Assembly (NCBI GenBank): GCA_041228335.1
Contig: CP166130.1
Coordinates: forward strand, 1,016,638 to 1,080,637
Reading direction: 5' to 3'
Source: Alphaproteobacteria bacterium LSUCC0684
Lineage (GTDB): Bacteria; Pseudomonadota; Alphaproteobacteria; Puniceispirillales; UBA1172
Length of the DNA stretch: 64,000 nucleotides
Position 1 is the stretch's first letter. The number at the start of each line of letters is the position of its first letter. Shown piece after piece: positions 35,291 through 44,650 of the stretch. The notes beneath the pieces were generated by a model, which was given only the letters and a program-made list of their open reading frames with translations, was not told the origin of the DNA and ran no database searches. Position numbers and translations under genes: made by a program.

Positions 35291-37386
35291 TAGGACCAGA
35301 GCGTTTGGGGGTAATCCTTTCTGTTTTTGAGCTTGCGGAGGATACTATTCATTTCTGTGGTGTTACCTGCTGCGCGTTCTTGCTGAAGATGTTCATGCAG
35401 GTGAAGGGTTTTTGATGAGAGCAAGAGAGGGGAGAAAACAGTTGTTTTTTCTCGCTTGCCTCGAAGAGTGATCCGGTCCACTTCAATCAAATCACATCTG
35501 CCGGAGGCAAGTGCGGTTGCCTTCGAGACCGAAATGGGAAGACCAGTTTTTTTACTGAACGGCTCCAGTCTGGCGGCAAGATTGACCGCATCGCCAATGC
35601 ATGAATAGTTGAATCGAAAGCTTGATCCAAGATTTCCGACCAGGGTTTTTCCTGTTGCAATGCCGATTCCAATTTGGATTTCCGGGAATTGATCAAGGTC
35701 ATCTGTTTCCGTTTTGATAGACCTGTTGATAGTTGGCAGGGCTTCTTCAAGGGCGATTGCGGCACGGATCGCACAGGCCGCATGATCTTCTCGCGCAATA
35801 GGTGCATTCCAGAACGCCATCAAGGAATCGCCGATATATTTGTCGAGTGTACCGCCATGTTCCAGAATGATGGCAGTTGCTTGATCCATAATGAAGTTCA
35901 CCACCGATGTGAGACGCTGGGGGTTTTCAGCCAGCTTTTCGCTTAAGTTTGTGAAGCCGCGGATATCCATAAAAAGTACTGTGAGTTCCATAGTTCGCCC
36001 GCCGAGGGAAACTGCACTGCCTGATGAATCAATTTCTCGGACCATCGCTGGAGAGAGATACTGGCTGAAGGCAAGTTTAAGTTTCCGGCGGCGACTTTCT
36101 TCAAACCCCGCCCGCGCGCTGATCGCTATCACGCTCAATCCCAGCATGAGTCCAAGCGTGAAATATATATTTCCAATGAGTCCGATGCGAATAAAGGCTT
36201 CGGTGTAGAATACGGCCGCACTAACTGCACACCCGGAAAGGAGGCTGATGGACCATATAAAGGGAAGCCGAAGCATCAAAAGTGCCAAGATGTAGCTGAT
36301 CATGCCCGCCAGCATAATTTCAAGGCTTTTGATTGCCGGCCCGGAATACAAGGTTCGGCCAGATAGGATCTGATGTAGAACCTGAAGGTGCAGATATGGA
36401 CCAGGAAGCACCGGTTCCAGTGAAGTTGAGTGTACATCCTTAAGCCCGGCAGCGGTACTGCCAATTACCACGAAACTGCCAGATATAGTTTCAGCCCAGT
36501 CAGTGTTGTCAGTTTTACCTAGTATCGATACCCCGGAGATGCGGGGAAAACGTGAATTATACCCATGGTGGAGAAGTAGATGCCCGTCCGTATCTGTGGT
36601 GATGATATGATCAGCTGTCTTGATTTGTGTAAGAGCCCGGCCAGTCTTTCTATCTTGTTTCATGACGTGACTTTTGCCTTTGTCAGCAAGTCGGAGCATT
36701 TCAAGTGAAAAAGATGGAATAATCCGGTCTTTTATTCTGGCTATCATAGGCATCCGGCGGACTGTTTTATCCGCATGAAGTCCAAGGCTGACAAATCCTG
36801 CCCCTGGCGAGGTGGCGAGTGCTTCAACTGGGGTGAGAGCGCCAGAGGCGCTTAGAATGGAGGGGGAGGGGAAGCCAATAGACGTGATGGGCACCGGTGC
36901 ATGTATCGGGCGAGATGTTTCCATTTCAAGGAGACTAGTTGCCTGTACCGCCGGTATGCGGGATAGAACCTGACCCAAGAGAGTATCGCCATCTGGCAGA
37001 ATGGCCGCAAGCATCGTTTCGCTGGTATTTGAAAGGCGAGCAATATTTGCCGGGCTGAACCTGTCTTCTTCGGTCATCAGAATATCAATCCCGATCACCA
37101 GTGGACCTGCACGATCAATGCGATCGAGCATCTCTGCCATTACGGCTCTGGGCCAAGGCCATTGACCCAGTTCGCTGATGCTGGTTTCGTCGATATCTAT
37201 GAGCACCAGTTTTTGCGCAATCTCGTCATTGCCTTCAAAAGGATAGAGGCGGTTCAAAAGATCATGAGATGCATTTTGCGTGCGTGTGGTAAATCCACCT
37301 GTATTGCTTACCCCTGCCAACATTACGCTTGCGCAAATCAGCAGAAGTATCGTGGAAATAAGGAGATGAAAGCGCCCTTTTCCCAT
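35275..37386 (-). CDS. CHASE2-domain adenylate/guanylate cyclase (class III)
   Basis: A 703-residue membrane receptor cyclase. A signal-anchor helix is followed by a periplasmic CHASE2 domain (about 30-345, 'LVLIDIDETSISELGQWPWP'), then membrane helices ('AGMISYILALLMLRLPFIW', 'GNIYFTLGLMLGLSVIAISA') and the cytoplasmic catalytic domain (about 480-665). The catalytic block has 'VLFMDIRGFTNLSEKL' with the metal Asp and 'LDKYIGDSLMAFWNAP', where Lys favours adenine, then 'YSCIGDAVNLAARLEP'. It should make cAMP in response to an envelope signal. It begins four bases after the stop of pilC and is the last gene of that transcription unit, which points to a role in pilus control. Confidence 0.9.
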   Translation of the reverse strand: MGKGRFHLLISTILLLICASVMLAGVSNTGGFTTRTQNASHDLLNRLYPFEGNDEIAQKLVLIDIDETSISELGQWPWPRAVMAEMLDRIDRAGPLVIGIDILMTEEDRFSPANIARLSNTSETMLAAILPDGDTLLGQVLSRIPAVQATSLLEMETSRPIHAPVPITSIGFPSPSILSASGALTPVEALATSPGAGFVSLGLHADKTVRRMPMIARIKDRIIPSFSLEMLRLADKGKSHVMKQDRKTGRALTQIKTADHIITTDTDGHLLLHHGYNSRFPRISGVSILGKTDNTDWAETISGSFVVIGSTAAGLKDVHSTSLEPVLPGPYLHLQVLHQILSGRTLYSGPAIKSLEIMLAGMISYILALLMLRLPFIWSISLLSGCAVSAAVFYTEAFIRIGLIGNIYFTLGLMLGLSVIAISARAGFEESRRRKLKLAFSQYLSPAMVREIDSSGSAVSLGGRTMELTVLFMDIRGFTNLSEKLAENPQRLTSVVNFIMDQATAIILEHGGTLDKYIGDSLMAFWNAPIAREDHAACAIRAAIALEEALPTINRSIKTETDDLDQFPEIQIGIGIATGKTLVGNLGSSFRFNYSCIGDAVNLAARLEPFSKKTGLPISVSKATALASGRCDLIEVDRITLRGKREKTTVFSPLLLSSKTLHLHEHLQQERAAGNTTEMNSILRKLKNRKDYPQTLWSYYLGK

Positions 37387-37389
37387 CGG

Positions 37390-38622
37390 TCAGGAAAAGG
37401 CGTCGCCGGCGGAGAAAATCGGCAGATATAACGCTACCACCATTACGCCGATCATTGCCCCCACAAAGACGATCATCAAAGGTTCGATAATGGCTGAAAG
37501 GCCCTCAACGACTGTGTCGAATTCCTCTTCATAGTATCTTGCAATGGACGTCAGCATTTCGTCCATGTTGCCGGTGCGCTCACCCACGGCCAGAAGTTGC
37601 GACAAGGCGAGGGGAAAGGCAGGTTCATCCCGGAACAGCGTCGAAAGTTCTAGCCCGCTGGTTATTCTCCCCCTGATCCGGCTGGTGGCATCTACAAAAA
37701 CCAGATTTCCTGAGACGGTTTGTGCCACTTCGAGCGTATCGATCACACTGACACCTGCGGCCAGGAGATTTGCCATGAGCAGGGACATTCGGGCTATGGT
37801 CGCCTTCATGATAATATCACCGAAAAGAGGGAGTTTCAGAAAAATACGTCCTTTCATCTTGAGATACGGGCGCAGAAATCTTGAAAGGAGTCTGTCGGCA
37901 AGCCAGATCGTAAAAGCGGTGCCTGAAACAAAAGCAAGGTTGCTTCCATCCCTGATCCAGTCCGATGCATCGACAATTTTCTGGGTTGGAGCAGGGAGTT
38001 CGGCACCAAGTCCTTCGTACATTTCCTGAAATGTCGGGACAACGCGGGTCAGCATGCCATAGGAGATAAGCAGGGTAATCACCACCAAGGTGACCGGATA
38101 AAACATGGCAGTTTTTATTCCAGCCCGAATTTTCTGTTGTTTTTCCAGCATTTCAACAAGTCGGTCGAGAAAACTGTCCAGCTTTCCGGATATTTCACCT
38201 GCATCTACCATGTTGATGTAAACGTTATCGAAATGGCGAACATGATCCCGAAATGCCGCCGAAAGTGAAGCTCCACTATTTAATCGGCTGATCATCTTAC
38301 CGATAACGGCGATGAGATTCTTGTTCCTGGTCTGTTCCCTGACAAGAATAAGAGCATCCATGATCGGCAAACCGGAACGAATCATCGTTGCCAGTTTTTT
38401 GGAGAAAATCAGAATTTCCTTTCGCGGAATTGATCCGAAGGGACCCCAGGTGATCTGGAGATCAAGTGCCGATGGTGTTTTGTCTTTCAGGCGGATGAGT
38501 GTGATTTCCCTCATGCCTTCAGCTCGAAGCTTCGAGCGTGCCTCTACCGGCCCATTAGCGGCGATTTCACCCTTCATGTGGCGGCCATTCTTCTTGCCTT
38601 TGTATCTGAATGTGGTGGGCAT
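37390..38622 (-). CDS. pilC: Type IV pilus/type II secretion inner-membrane platform protein PilC (GspF family)
   Basis: A 410-residue platform protein with two copies of the GspF domain ('IFSKKLATMIRSGLPIMDAL' and 'RMSLLMANLLAAGVSVIDTL') and three membrane helices, the last near the C-terminus ('MIVFVGAMIGVMVVALYLPI'). It couples the assembly ATPase to pilin polymerisation. It follows pilB by about 80 bases and precedes the cyclase. Confidence 0.92.
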   Translation of the reverse strand: MPTTFRYKGKKNGRHMKGEIAANGPVEARSKLRAEGMREITLIRLKDKTPSALDLQITWGPFGSIPRKEILIFSKKLATMIRSGLPIMDALILVREQTRNKNLIAVIGKMISRLNSGASLSAAFRDHVRHFDNVYINMVDAGEISGKLDSFLDRLVEMLEKQQKIRAGIKTAMFYPVTLVVITLLISYGMLTRVVPTFQEMYEGLGAELPAPTQKIVDASDWIRDGSNLAFVSGTAFTIWLADRLLSRFLRPYLKMKGRIFLKLPLFGDIIMKATIARMSLLMANLLAAGVSVIDTLEVAQTVSGNLVFVDATSRIRGRITSGLELSTLFRDEPAFPLALSQLLAVGERTGNMDEMLTSIARYYEEEFDTVVEGLSAIIEPLMIVFVGAMIGVMVVALYLPIFSAGDAFS

Positions 38623-38703
38623 GGCCGGATCCTGATCATATGCAAGTATAGAACACAGGAAATGAAGGTTGTACTCTCCCTTCGGATCAACATGAGTTTG
38701 GGA

Positions 38704-40401
38704 TCAACCTAGCACCAGGACTCTTGTGTATTCCTCCACACTGATCAGTTTTTCACGGATCATGTCTCGGGCAATCTCCTGCATGGTTTTAAACCCATCT
38801 ACCCGAGCAGCGCTCAGAATCTCCTGCGGGTTTGCTCCATTCAGGATGGCTCCTTCCAGTTCTGAATTAATCTTGAGAACTTCGTAAATTCCCCGTCGAC
38901 CCTTATAGCCTGTGTGGTTGCAGACATCGCATCCAGCGCCACGATGAGGAATTACATTCCCGGCCTGGTCTTCCGAAAATCCGAGACGGATAAGGCTTTC
39001 CGGGCTGGCGGCATTATCTTCAACAAGGCAGTTCGAACAATTGGCACGAGCCAGTCGCTGAGCAACAATCAGTGATACCGCCGCCGAAACCATGAAAGGC
39101 GGCACGCCCATGTTCATGAGCCGGGATATCGTCGAGATGGCATCGTTTGTATGAAGTGTTGACAATAAAAGGTGCCCGGTGAGAGCTGCCTTGATCGCAA
39201 TATCCACGGTTTCCTGATCACGTATCTCACCCACAAGAATGACTTCGGGGTCCTGGCGAAGAAATGCCCGCAGAATATTGGAAAAGGTGAGCCCTATCTT
39301 TTCATTAGCCTGAACCTGACCTATTCCTTCAAGGTAATATTCAACCGGGTCTTCAGCAGTCATGATATTAAGCGCGGGATTGTTTATCCACTGGAGCGCA
39401 CCGTAAAGCGTGGTCGTTTTGCCTGACCCGGTTGGTCCGGTCACCAGAACCATACCTTGCGGGGCTGAAATCGCCTCCAATACTTTCTTAAAACTTGTTT
39501 CTGAGAGTCCGATACTATCCAGTTTCAAAGCGGGATCACCCTTGAGAATACGCATGACAATGCGCTCACCATTCTTCCCTGGCAGGACATTGAAACGGAA
39601 ATCAATGTCTTCACTTTCATGCCGGATGGTGATGGCCCCGTCCTGGGGAAGCCGTTTTTCCGAAATATCGCAATCAGCCTGAATTTTTAATCGCGTGATA
39701 ACGCTGAGATAATGACGGGTGAGAAAGTCTGAAAATTCATTCCTCACAACAAGTCTTCCATCAATCCGAAAGCGAAGGCGGGCGGTTTCGCGAAAGATTT
39801 CGATATGAATATCACTGGCATTGCAATTTATGGCGGTAAGCAGAATATCATCACAGAATTTCGGGATTCTTTCTTCATTTTCCGGCTGGTATCTGCCCCG
39901 GCGACTTCGTGAAGGGCCTGCGTGAAGACGGGGTTGTGCCTCATCAGATTTTTTGGGATCAAGCACCAGCCGCAGTTTTTCATGTGCTCGCAAATTCTCG
40001 AAAGTTGAAAGCGGGATCAATTGGAATTCAATATTGTAATTTGAAAGAGATTTGAAATTTCCGGCTTGAGATGAAGTTGTAGGATCAACGATGGCCACTT
40101 TAAGAAATCTTCCTTCAACGGCATAAGGAAGTGCTTTGTTGGTTTCAATTACGTCTTTTGGCAGAAGGCTAACCGCGCGACTACCCGGATTGAGTTTCAG
40201 CCGCCGAATTGCATAGGCACGGGATAGCACCGTCTGCACAAGATCCTCATCTATGTTGCCATCTTGAAGAAGAGCCTCAAGCACATCACTTGGGGCGCTA
40301 AGCTCATCTTGAACCATTTTCAGTTTTTCCAGATCAAGACGGTTGGCGGTTTTCAGAACGCGGATCACTTTCTCAGCCACATCATCTTTATAGATGGTCA
40401 T
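38704..40401 (-). CDS. pilB: Pilus assembly ATPase PilB (GspE/MshE family)
   Basis: A 565-residue hexameric ATPase. The N-terminal MshE/GspE-N domain (about 1-150) is followed by the catalytic domain with Walker A 'LVTGPTGSGKTTTLYGAL', the Asp box 'VEYYLEGIGQVQANEK', Walker B 'ILVGEIRDQETVDIA', and the His box 'HLLLSTLHTNDA'. A four-Cys zinc site is present ('ANCSNC' and 'CDVCNHTGYKGR'). In MshE-like relatives the N-terminal domain binds c-di-GMP; whether this one does cannot be told without alignment. Confidence 0.92.
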   Translation of the reverse strand: MTIYKDDVAEKVIRVLKTANRLDLEKLKMVQDELSAPSDVLEALLQDGNIDEDLVQTVLSRAYAIRRLKLNPGSRAVSLLPKDVIETNKALPYAVEGRFLKVAIVDPTTSSQAGNFKSLSNYNIEFQLIPLSTFENLRAHEKLRLVLDPKKSDEAQPRLHAGPSRSRRGRYQPENEERIPKFCDDILLTAINCNASDIHIEIFRETARLRFRIDGRLVVRNEFSDFLTRHYLSVITRLKIQADCDISEKRLPQDGAITIRHESEDIDFRFNVLPGKNGERIVMRILKGDPALKLDSIGLSETSFKKVLEAISAPQGMVLVTGPTGSGKTTTLYGALQWINNPALNIMTAEDPVEYYLEGIGQVQANEKIGLTFSNILRAFLRQDPEVILVGEIRDQETVDIAIKAALTGHLLLSTLHTNDAISTISRLMNMGVPPFMVSAAVSLIVAQRLARANCSNCLVEDNAASPESLIRLGFSEDQAGNVIPHRGAGCDVCNHTGYKGRRGIYEVLKINSELEGAILNGANPQEILSAARVDGFKTMQEIARDMIREKLISVEEYTRVLVLG

Positions 40402-40425
40402 TCATTTCCCTTTCCCGGTTTTGGC

Positions 40426-41460
40426 TTAGTTCTGATTGATTAGTAAATCAGCTGCAGTCTTGGAGGAGTGTTTTCCTGTTCCATTTTGAGATTCATTTTT
40501 GATCTCCGGTTCAGGCAGTTGCGGATCAAGCGACGGTATCAGGTTGCTGTTCTGGCTGTTTCCTGTCTGAAAAGCTTCTTCGGGAATAAATGTCGTCGGC
40601 AGTTTTGCAATATTCCCAATCTGATCCACCAGCATGATCCCACTTGGGATGATCTTTACGGCGATGGCGCCATTACTGCCAATCGTTTCACCTTCCCGGA
40701 TGGTGATAATCTGGTTGGCGGCGGCAGCAAGATCAAAAACGGCACGATCTTTAAGCACATTAGCAACCGTTTCAGGGGAAAGACGGATGATTGCGGATGA
40801 AGTGAAGCTTTTGTTCGGTTCATCTCCGGGATAGTGGAGAAGAGCATGGCAGTTGCTGACCTGGCCTTCTGTAAAGTCAATCAGAAGATCACAAAACCCT
40901 TCTGCATGGCTGATGCTCCGAAAGGGGCCGAGATCCAGATCAACTTCTTTCCTCCTGTCTTTTGTAGATATGATGAAATACATGTCCATGAAATCGCTAT
41001 AGGACGTCATCAGGTCAATTGCTTGCTGGCGGGCTTGATCAATGGATAAATCCTGCCCGACCCGCAGATACGGCAGAAGCGGTTTTACCCCGGCCTTTTC
41101 ATTGACACTGGAATTTCTAAAATGGATATCAACTATCGATGGGCGTGCCAGCGCAAGGCCCATTACCCGGAACCGAGAGGCAATAACTGCTGCCTGGCTT
41201 TCCTTTCCCAAAAGTGCTTTGCCGATTTTTTCTTCTGCCAGGAAATTCAACTCCTGGCCGCCAAATATCAGACCGCCCGTTGCATCGTCTGCCGCACGCT
41301 TCAAGTCACGCGAAAATGGGTCGTCAATATCGAGAACTTCTGGAGGCGTGGTATCAATTACCGCCTGGCTGGAATTTACGGCATCTGTTTCCGCCTTAAG
41401 CATGCCTGCGCTTTGCCCAGCCAATAGCAACCCGATGATGAATTTATGGTAAAAATTCAT
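40426..41460 (-). CDS. Secreted PilP/GspC-like pilus alignment protein (putative)
   Basis: A 344-residue exported protein with an N-terminal signal ('KFIIGLLLAGQSAGMLKA'). Its end carries 'ITIREGETIGSNGAIAVKII' followed by 'GIMLVDQIGNIAKLPT', similar to the beta-sandwich of PilP/GspC proteins that link PilO to the secretin. The first 200 residues are unfamiliar. Gene order between pilO-like and pilB supports a PilP role; the assignment is tentative. Confidence 0.6.
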   Translation of the reverse strand: MNFYHKFIIGLLLAGQSAGMLKAETDAVNSSQAVIDTTPPEVLDIDDPFSRDLKRAADDATGGLIFGGQELNFLAEEKIGKALLGKESQAAVIASRFRVMGLALARPSIVDIHFRNSSVNEKAGVKPLLPYLRVGQDLSIDQARQQAIDLMTSYSDFMDMYFIISTKDRRKEVDLDLGPFRSISHAEGFCDLLIDFTEGQVSNCHALLHYPGDEPNKSFTSSAIIRLSPETVANVLKDRAVFDLAAAANQIITIREGETIGSNGAIAVKIIPSGIMLVDQIGNIAKLPTTFIPEEAFQTGNSQNSNLIPSLDPQLPEPEIKNESQNGTGKHSSKTAADLLINQN

Positions 41461-41527
41461 GACAATATTCTAATGTAATGACCGGTTTGCGAAAAAGGTC
41501 ATATGCCTTGCCATGAAGGATGATTGC

Positions 41528-42469
41528 CTATCCTTTGAGCCTTCCGGTTTTGGCCAATCTGATATGGATGTTAAGGGTGGATTTTTCTGGCGGTGCTATC
41601 AGGGTCTCTTCAAGGATTTGTGCACCGCCACTCATGTCTTTCAACTGATCTCGAAGTGCAAGCCAGTCAAGAAATGCTGTTTCCACTTCGAGTGTCAGCG
41701 CTAGTGTTTTTGTCCCGGGCAGGTCGTTATCCTTCTCTTCGATACGATGATGTCGAAGTTTGGCTTGAGGAGCAGTGCTGAGCTGATGGGCCATCGCGGA
41801 AAAAGTTTTGCGGATATCTGGTATCGTTTCAAATGCGGCAAAACTGGTCTCTGCCTGTTGAGCTAATGACTGCCTGCGTTTCAGCAAGGCAGATAATCTG
41901 GGTTGATCCGAATTGATCTGTTGGGCCAGATCACCGGATTGCTTGCCTATATCCTGATTGATTTTTGTCTCGGGAATAAAAAAAACAGTATTGATGATAA
42001 TGGTTCCTGCATTAATGAATAGAAATATTGATAAAGTGAAAACCAGTTGTGGAATATTGGTGCCGTTGCATTCGCGCAAATAACGGCGACGTGAAAACCG
42101 GTATTGCTGCAGGGGCTTTCGATGTGCGGTAGTCGTCGTCTGACAAGGCTGTTTTCCTTTGGGTCTCAGTGTGCCAGCTTTGGGTCGGCGTCGAAAAAAT
42201 AGAAATTTTGAATTCAGGTTTATTTCATTTTTATCAATGATTTTTGAATCAATATTAATGCTGTTTACAGGTTTAAGGTGTTCTTCTTTTTGTTGTGACG
42301 GCTGATTTGATTCAGGCTCTCCGTATTTTTCCTCAAGTCTTTTAAGCAGTTGTTCTGCGTCGCGGGAAAGTTCCGCTGGCCCGGGATGGTTTTTTTTATC
42401 CATCACGTCATTCAAGTCTCCTGCAGTATGGTTTTTACCTTCAGATTTCTGGCGAAATAGAAATTTCAT
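41528..42469 (-). CDS. PilO-like pilus inner-membrane protein (putative)
   Basis: A 313-residue bitopic protein. A long charged cytoplasmic segment (about 1-145) precedes one membrane helix ('LVFTLSIFLFINAGTIIINT'), a coiled-coil ('QQINSDQPRLSALLKRRQSL') and a ferredoxin-like end ('LALTLEVETAFLDWLALRDQ', 'TLNIHIRLAKTG'). This is the architecture of PilO/GspM, though the cytoplasmic part is unusually long. The start overlaps the PilM-PilN stop by four bases. Confidence 0.65.
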   Translation of the reverse strand: MKFLFRQKSEGKNHTAGDLNDVMDKKNHPGPAELSRDAEQLLKRLEEKYGEPESNQPSQQKEEHLKPVNSINIDSKIIDKNEINLNSKFLFFRRRPKAGTLRPKGKQPCQTTTTAHRKPLQQYRFSRRRYLRECNGTNIPQLVFTLSIFLFINAGTIIINTVFFIPETKINQDIGKQSGDLAQQINSDQPRLSALLKRRQSLAQQAETSFAAFETIPDIRKTFSAMAHQLSTAPQAKLRHHRIEEKDNDLPGTKTLALTLEVETAFLDWLALRDQLKDMSGGAQILEETLIAPPEKSTLNIHIRLAKTGRLKG

Positions 42470-44070
42470 TCTGTCTTCCTCAGCTTTCCGATTAGGGTAA
42501 AGGAGATGAAATCTTTATCTTTGACGGTCTCTATGCTGCTCTGATCGATGAAGCCACTTTGATGTAATTCCTGCTGAAAAAGGGTGATAGCCTGTTCCAT
42601 CCTGGCAAAGCCGGTAATTTTAACTTCATTTGATTGCTTCATTTCAAGAGAGGCAAGTTCCATCCTGTCTGGAAGTAGATCGGGCAGGGTTTCAAGAAAT
42701 GAAGTCCTGAAAGATGAAGATTGAAGAATTCGCATAATTTCAATTTCATGACCAATCTTCTGGAGCGCTTCCATCGCCTCATTAATCTGGGCATTTATAT
42801 GATCTGAGTTGAATTCAAGACTTTTGTAATCACGGCTGATCCGCTCACTATCAATGTATTGGGGTACAATGAAGCCAGCTGTCCATCCTGCAAGCAGAAA
42901 AATAGATATCATCAGGCCGCGTGAAAATGTTGTCGTAATGACGGAGATCTGACGATTGCGTTGCAGTATTTTGTGGCGAGGAAGAATATTTACTGAAAAA
43001 GGGGTGTGCCCTTTTTCTCCATAGATGCCCAATTTCTGCAAACTGGTCCCAATTGTAGATGCAAATTTAGTTGGGTTACTGCACCTATCTGCACATGCAC
43101 TTGCCTGAAGCGACAGGCTTATTCCTTGAAATGGATTCCACAGAATGAGAGGGGCCAGATCAAACTGTTTGCTGAGAAGCGGCAGAATATTCTCACATTT
43201 GTCATATTCGGAGACAAGATACACCTTTGACGGAGGTTCGAAATCCTGCTCTTCCTTAAGATAGAGAATTGCCTGGCGGATAACGTTCGCTACTCGTCCT
43301 GAAACCTCTTCCCAGAAATCTCCCTCAAGAGGGTTTGTTTCTCTTGCCTGATCCAGCAGAACCAGATCAAATTCGCTGATCTCAAGCTTGATACGATGCA
43401 CGTGGTGGCGCTCAAAAGCCAAACACTGGCAGAAGTTACGGTCAAGCTGAATGATCATCTGACCCTGCCGCTGGTCTTCTATTGGCAGGGTTATGTATCT
43501 AAGATTGATTAGTGAGAGCGCATCGCTTTCAAGAAAAACTGGATTGAGATGGGCAGCAAGCACAATATCTATCCAAGGCTGGATATGTGCGCTTTCAGCA
43601 AAGGTAAGAAGAATACGGGTCAGGTCATCATCTTCTGAAGACTGAAGGATTTGAAACGATAAAACGGGGTCGTCAAATTTTTCCAGATCAGGTTCATACT
43701 CGATCCAGAAAGCCATGTCTTTTGTTTCTCGGGTAATTTCCTTGGGGCTGAGATACGGCAGATTAATCTCACGGATCTGAATAATCTGCCCGGGGATGAT
43801 AATTGCAGCATCAACTACCGTAAGGCCGATTTGATCCTTCAAACTCCGGATAGCATCAGTGATCATCTCCTGATTTAGATGGATGGCGGCAGGATCAACT
43901 GGTCGCGGTAAACGAATATTGCCAAGGGTAATGACATGGAAGCTCTTGCCACTTGCCCTTATTTCAGCAATGGAAATTTCCTGATGGTGAAGTTTGATGG
44001 CAACGACGGCATCAATCTTTCCGCCTAGCGGTTTTAGTACTTTTGAGATCTTGGCAAGTGAATTTGGCAT
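42466..44070 (-). CDS. PilM-PilN fusion protein of the pilus assembly platform
   Basis: A 534-residue protein that joins two normally separate parts. About residues 20-345 resemble the actin-like PilM ('VVAIKLHHQEISIAEIRASG', 'AAIIIPGQIIQIREINLPYL', 'MAFWIEYEP'). Then a helix at about 383-405 ('GLMISIFLLAGWTAGFIVPQ') and a 128-residue coiled-coil plus ferredoxin-like end ('TLPDLLPDRMELASLEMKQS') resemble PilN. PilM normally binds the cytoplasmic tail of PilN, so the fusion makes that contact permanent. It heads the pilMN-pilO-pilP-pilB-pilC-cyclase unit. Confidence 0.7.
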   Translation of the reverse strand: MPNSLAKISKVLKPLGGKIDAVVAIKLHHQEISIAEIRASGKSFHVITLGNIRLPRPVDPAAIHLNQEMITDAIRSLKDQIGLTVVDAAIIIPGQIIQIREINLPYLSPKEITRETKDMAFWIEYEPDLEKFDDPVLSFQILQSSEDDDLTRILLTFAESAHIQPWIDIVLAAHLNPVFLESDALSLINLRYITLPIEDQRQGQMIIQLDRNFCQCLAFERHHVHRIKLEISEFDLVLLDQARETNPLEGDFWEEVSGRVANVIRQAILYLKEEQDFEPPSKVYLVSEYDKCENILPLLSKQFDLAPLILWNPFQGISLSLQASACADRCSNPTKFASTIGTSLQKLGIYGEKGHTPFSVNILPRHKILQRNRQISVITTTFSRGLMISIFLLAGWTAGFIVPQYIDSERISRDYKSLEFNSDHINAQINEAMEALQKIGHEIEIMRILQSSSFRTSFLETLPDLLPDRMELASLEMKQSNEVKITGFARMEQAITLFQQELHQSGFIDQSSIETVKDKDFISFTLIGKLRKTE

Positions 44071-44167
44071 CTTAAACTTGCTTTTAACTTGATTGCAAAG
44101 GTAGAAAGATAATGGTTAGCGTGTTGCCGGCAGTCTTAACTGAAAAAACGCTCGATCTGGTATAACG

Positions 44168-44632
44168 ATGCAATGGTTTCAAGACATCAAGGATAAGATT
44201 CTCCAAGGGGCATCGTTTTTGCTTGAGGCAGGAAACACTCTCACCGATCACGCCCTCAGCATCGGGATCAGTAAAGAAGCACTTGCCCTGATGGTTATTG
44301 GGGGCGGGATTTCGCTTCTGCTGCTCCTGTTTCTGATTATAATGCTGATGTTCAGGGCCACACCAACGTCTCAACAGGGGAATCCACGACTTGGAGCCGA
44401 TGCAGATGATGCAATTTCCTTGACAGAAACAACTTCGAGAACGATGGGCGCAGAAACGATTGCCCCTGAGGAAAGAGAAATTTCGGAAATTGAGAATAGT
44501 CAGGATGAGCTTGCTCAAATAGAGCGAGACATGATCACCTTGCGTGAACTCCATGATGCCGGGCGAATAGATGCCTCGGTTTTTCTGGAAGAGACCAGAG
44601 ATCTTTATCAAAAAGCCAAATCGCTGTTCTGA
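44168..44632 (+). CDS. Single-helix membrane protein with SHOCT-like C-terminus
   Basis: A 154-residue protein: an amphipathic N-terminus, one membrane helix ('ALMVIGGGISLLLLLFLIIM'), an acidic linker and an end 'ITLRELHDAGRIDASVFLEE' resembling the short SHOCT helix-pair. It lies between the secretin and pilMN genes but on the opposite strand, divergent from pilMN. I do not recognise the full-length protein; a pilus accessory role is only suggested by its place. Confidence 0.65.
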   Translation: MQWFQDIKDKILQGASFLLEAGNTLTDHALSIGISKEALALMVIGGGISLLLLLFLIIMLMFRATPTSQQGNPRLGADADDAISLTETTSRTMGAETIAPEEREISEIENSQDELAQIERDMITLRELHDAGRIDASVFLEETRDLYQKAKSLF

Positions 44633-44650
44633 TCTCAAATTTATCATGTT

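Noticed and set aside
44084-44647. 187-residue minus-strand frame opposite the SHOCT-like gene
   Set aside because: It has no domain-like pattern or ribosome site, while the plus-strand gene has a clear membrane helix and acidic tail.
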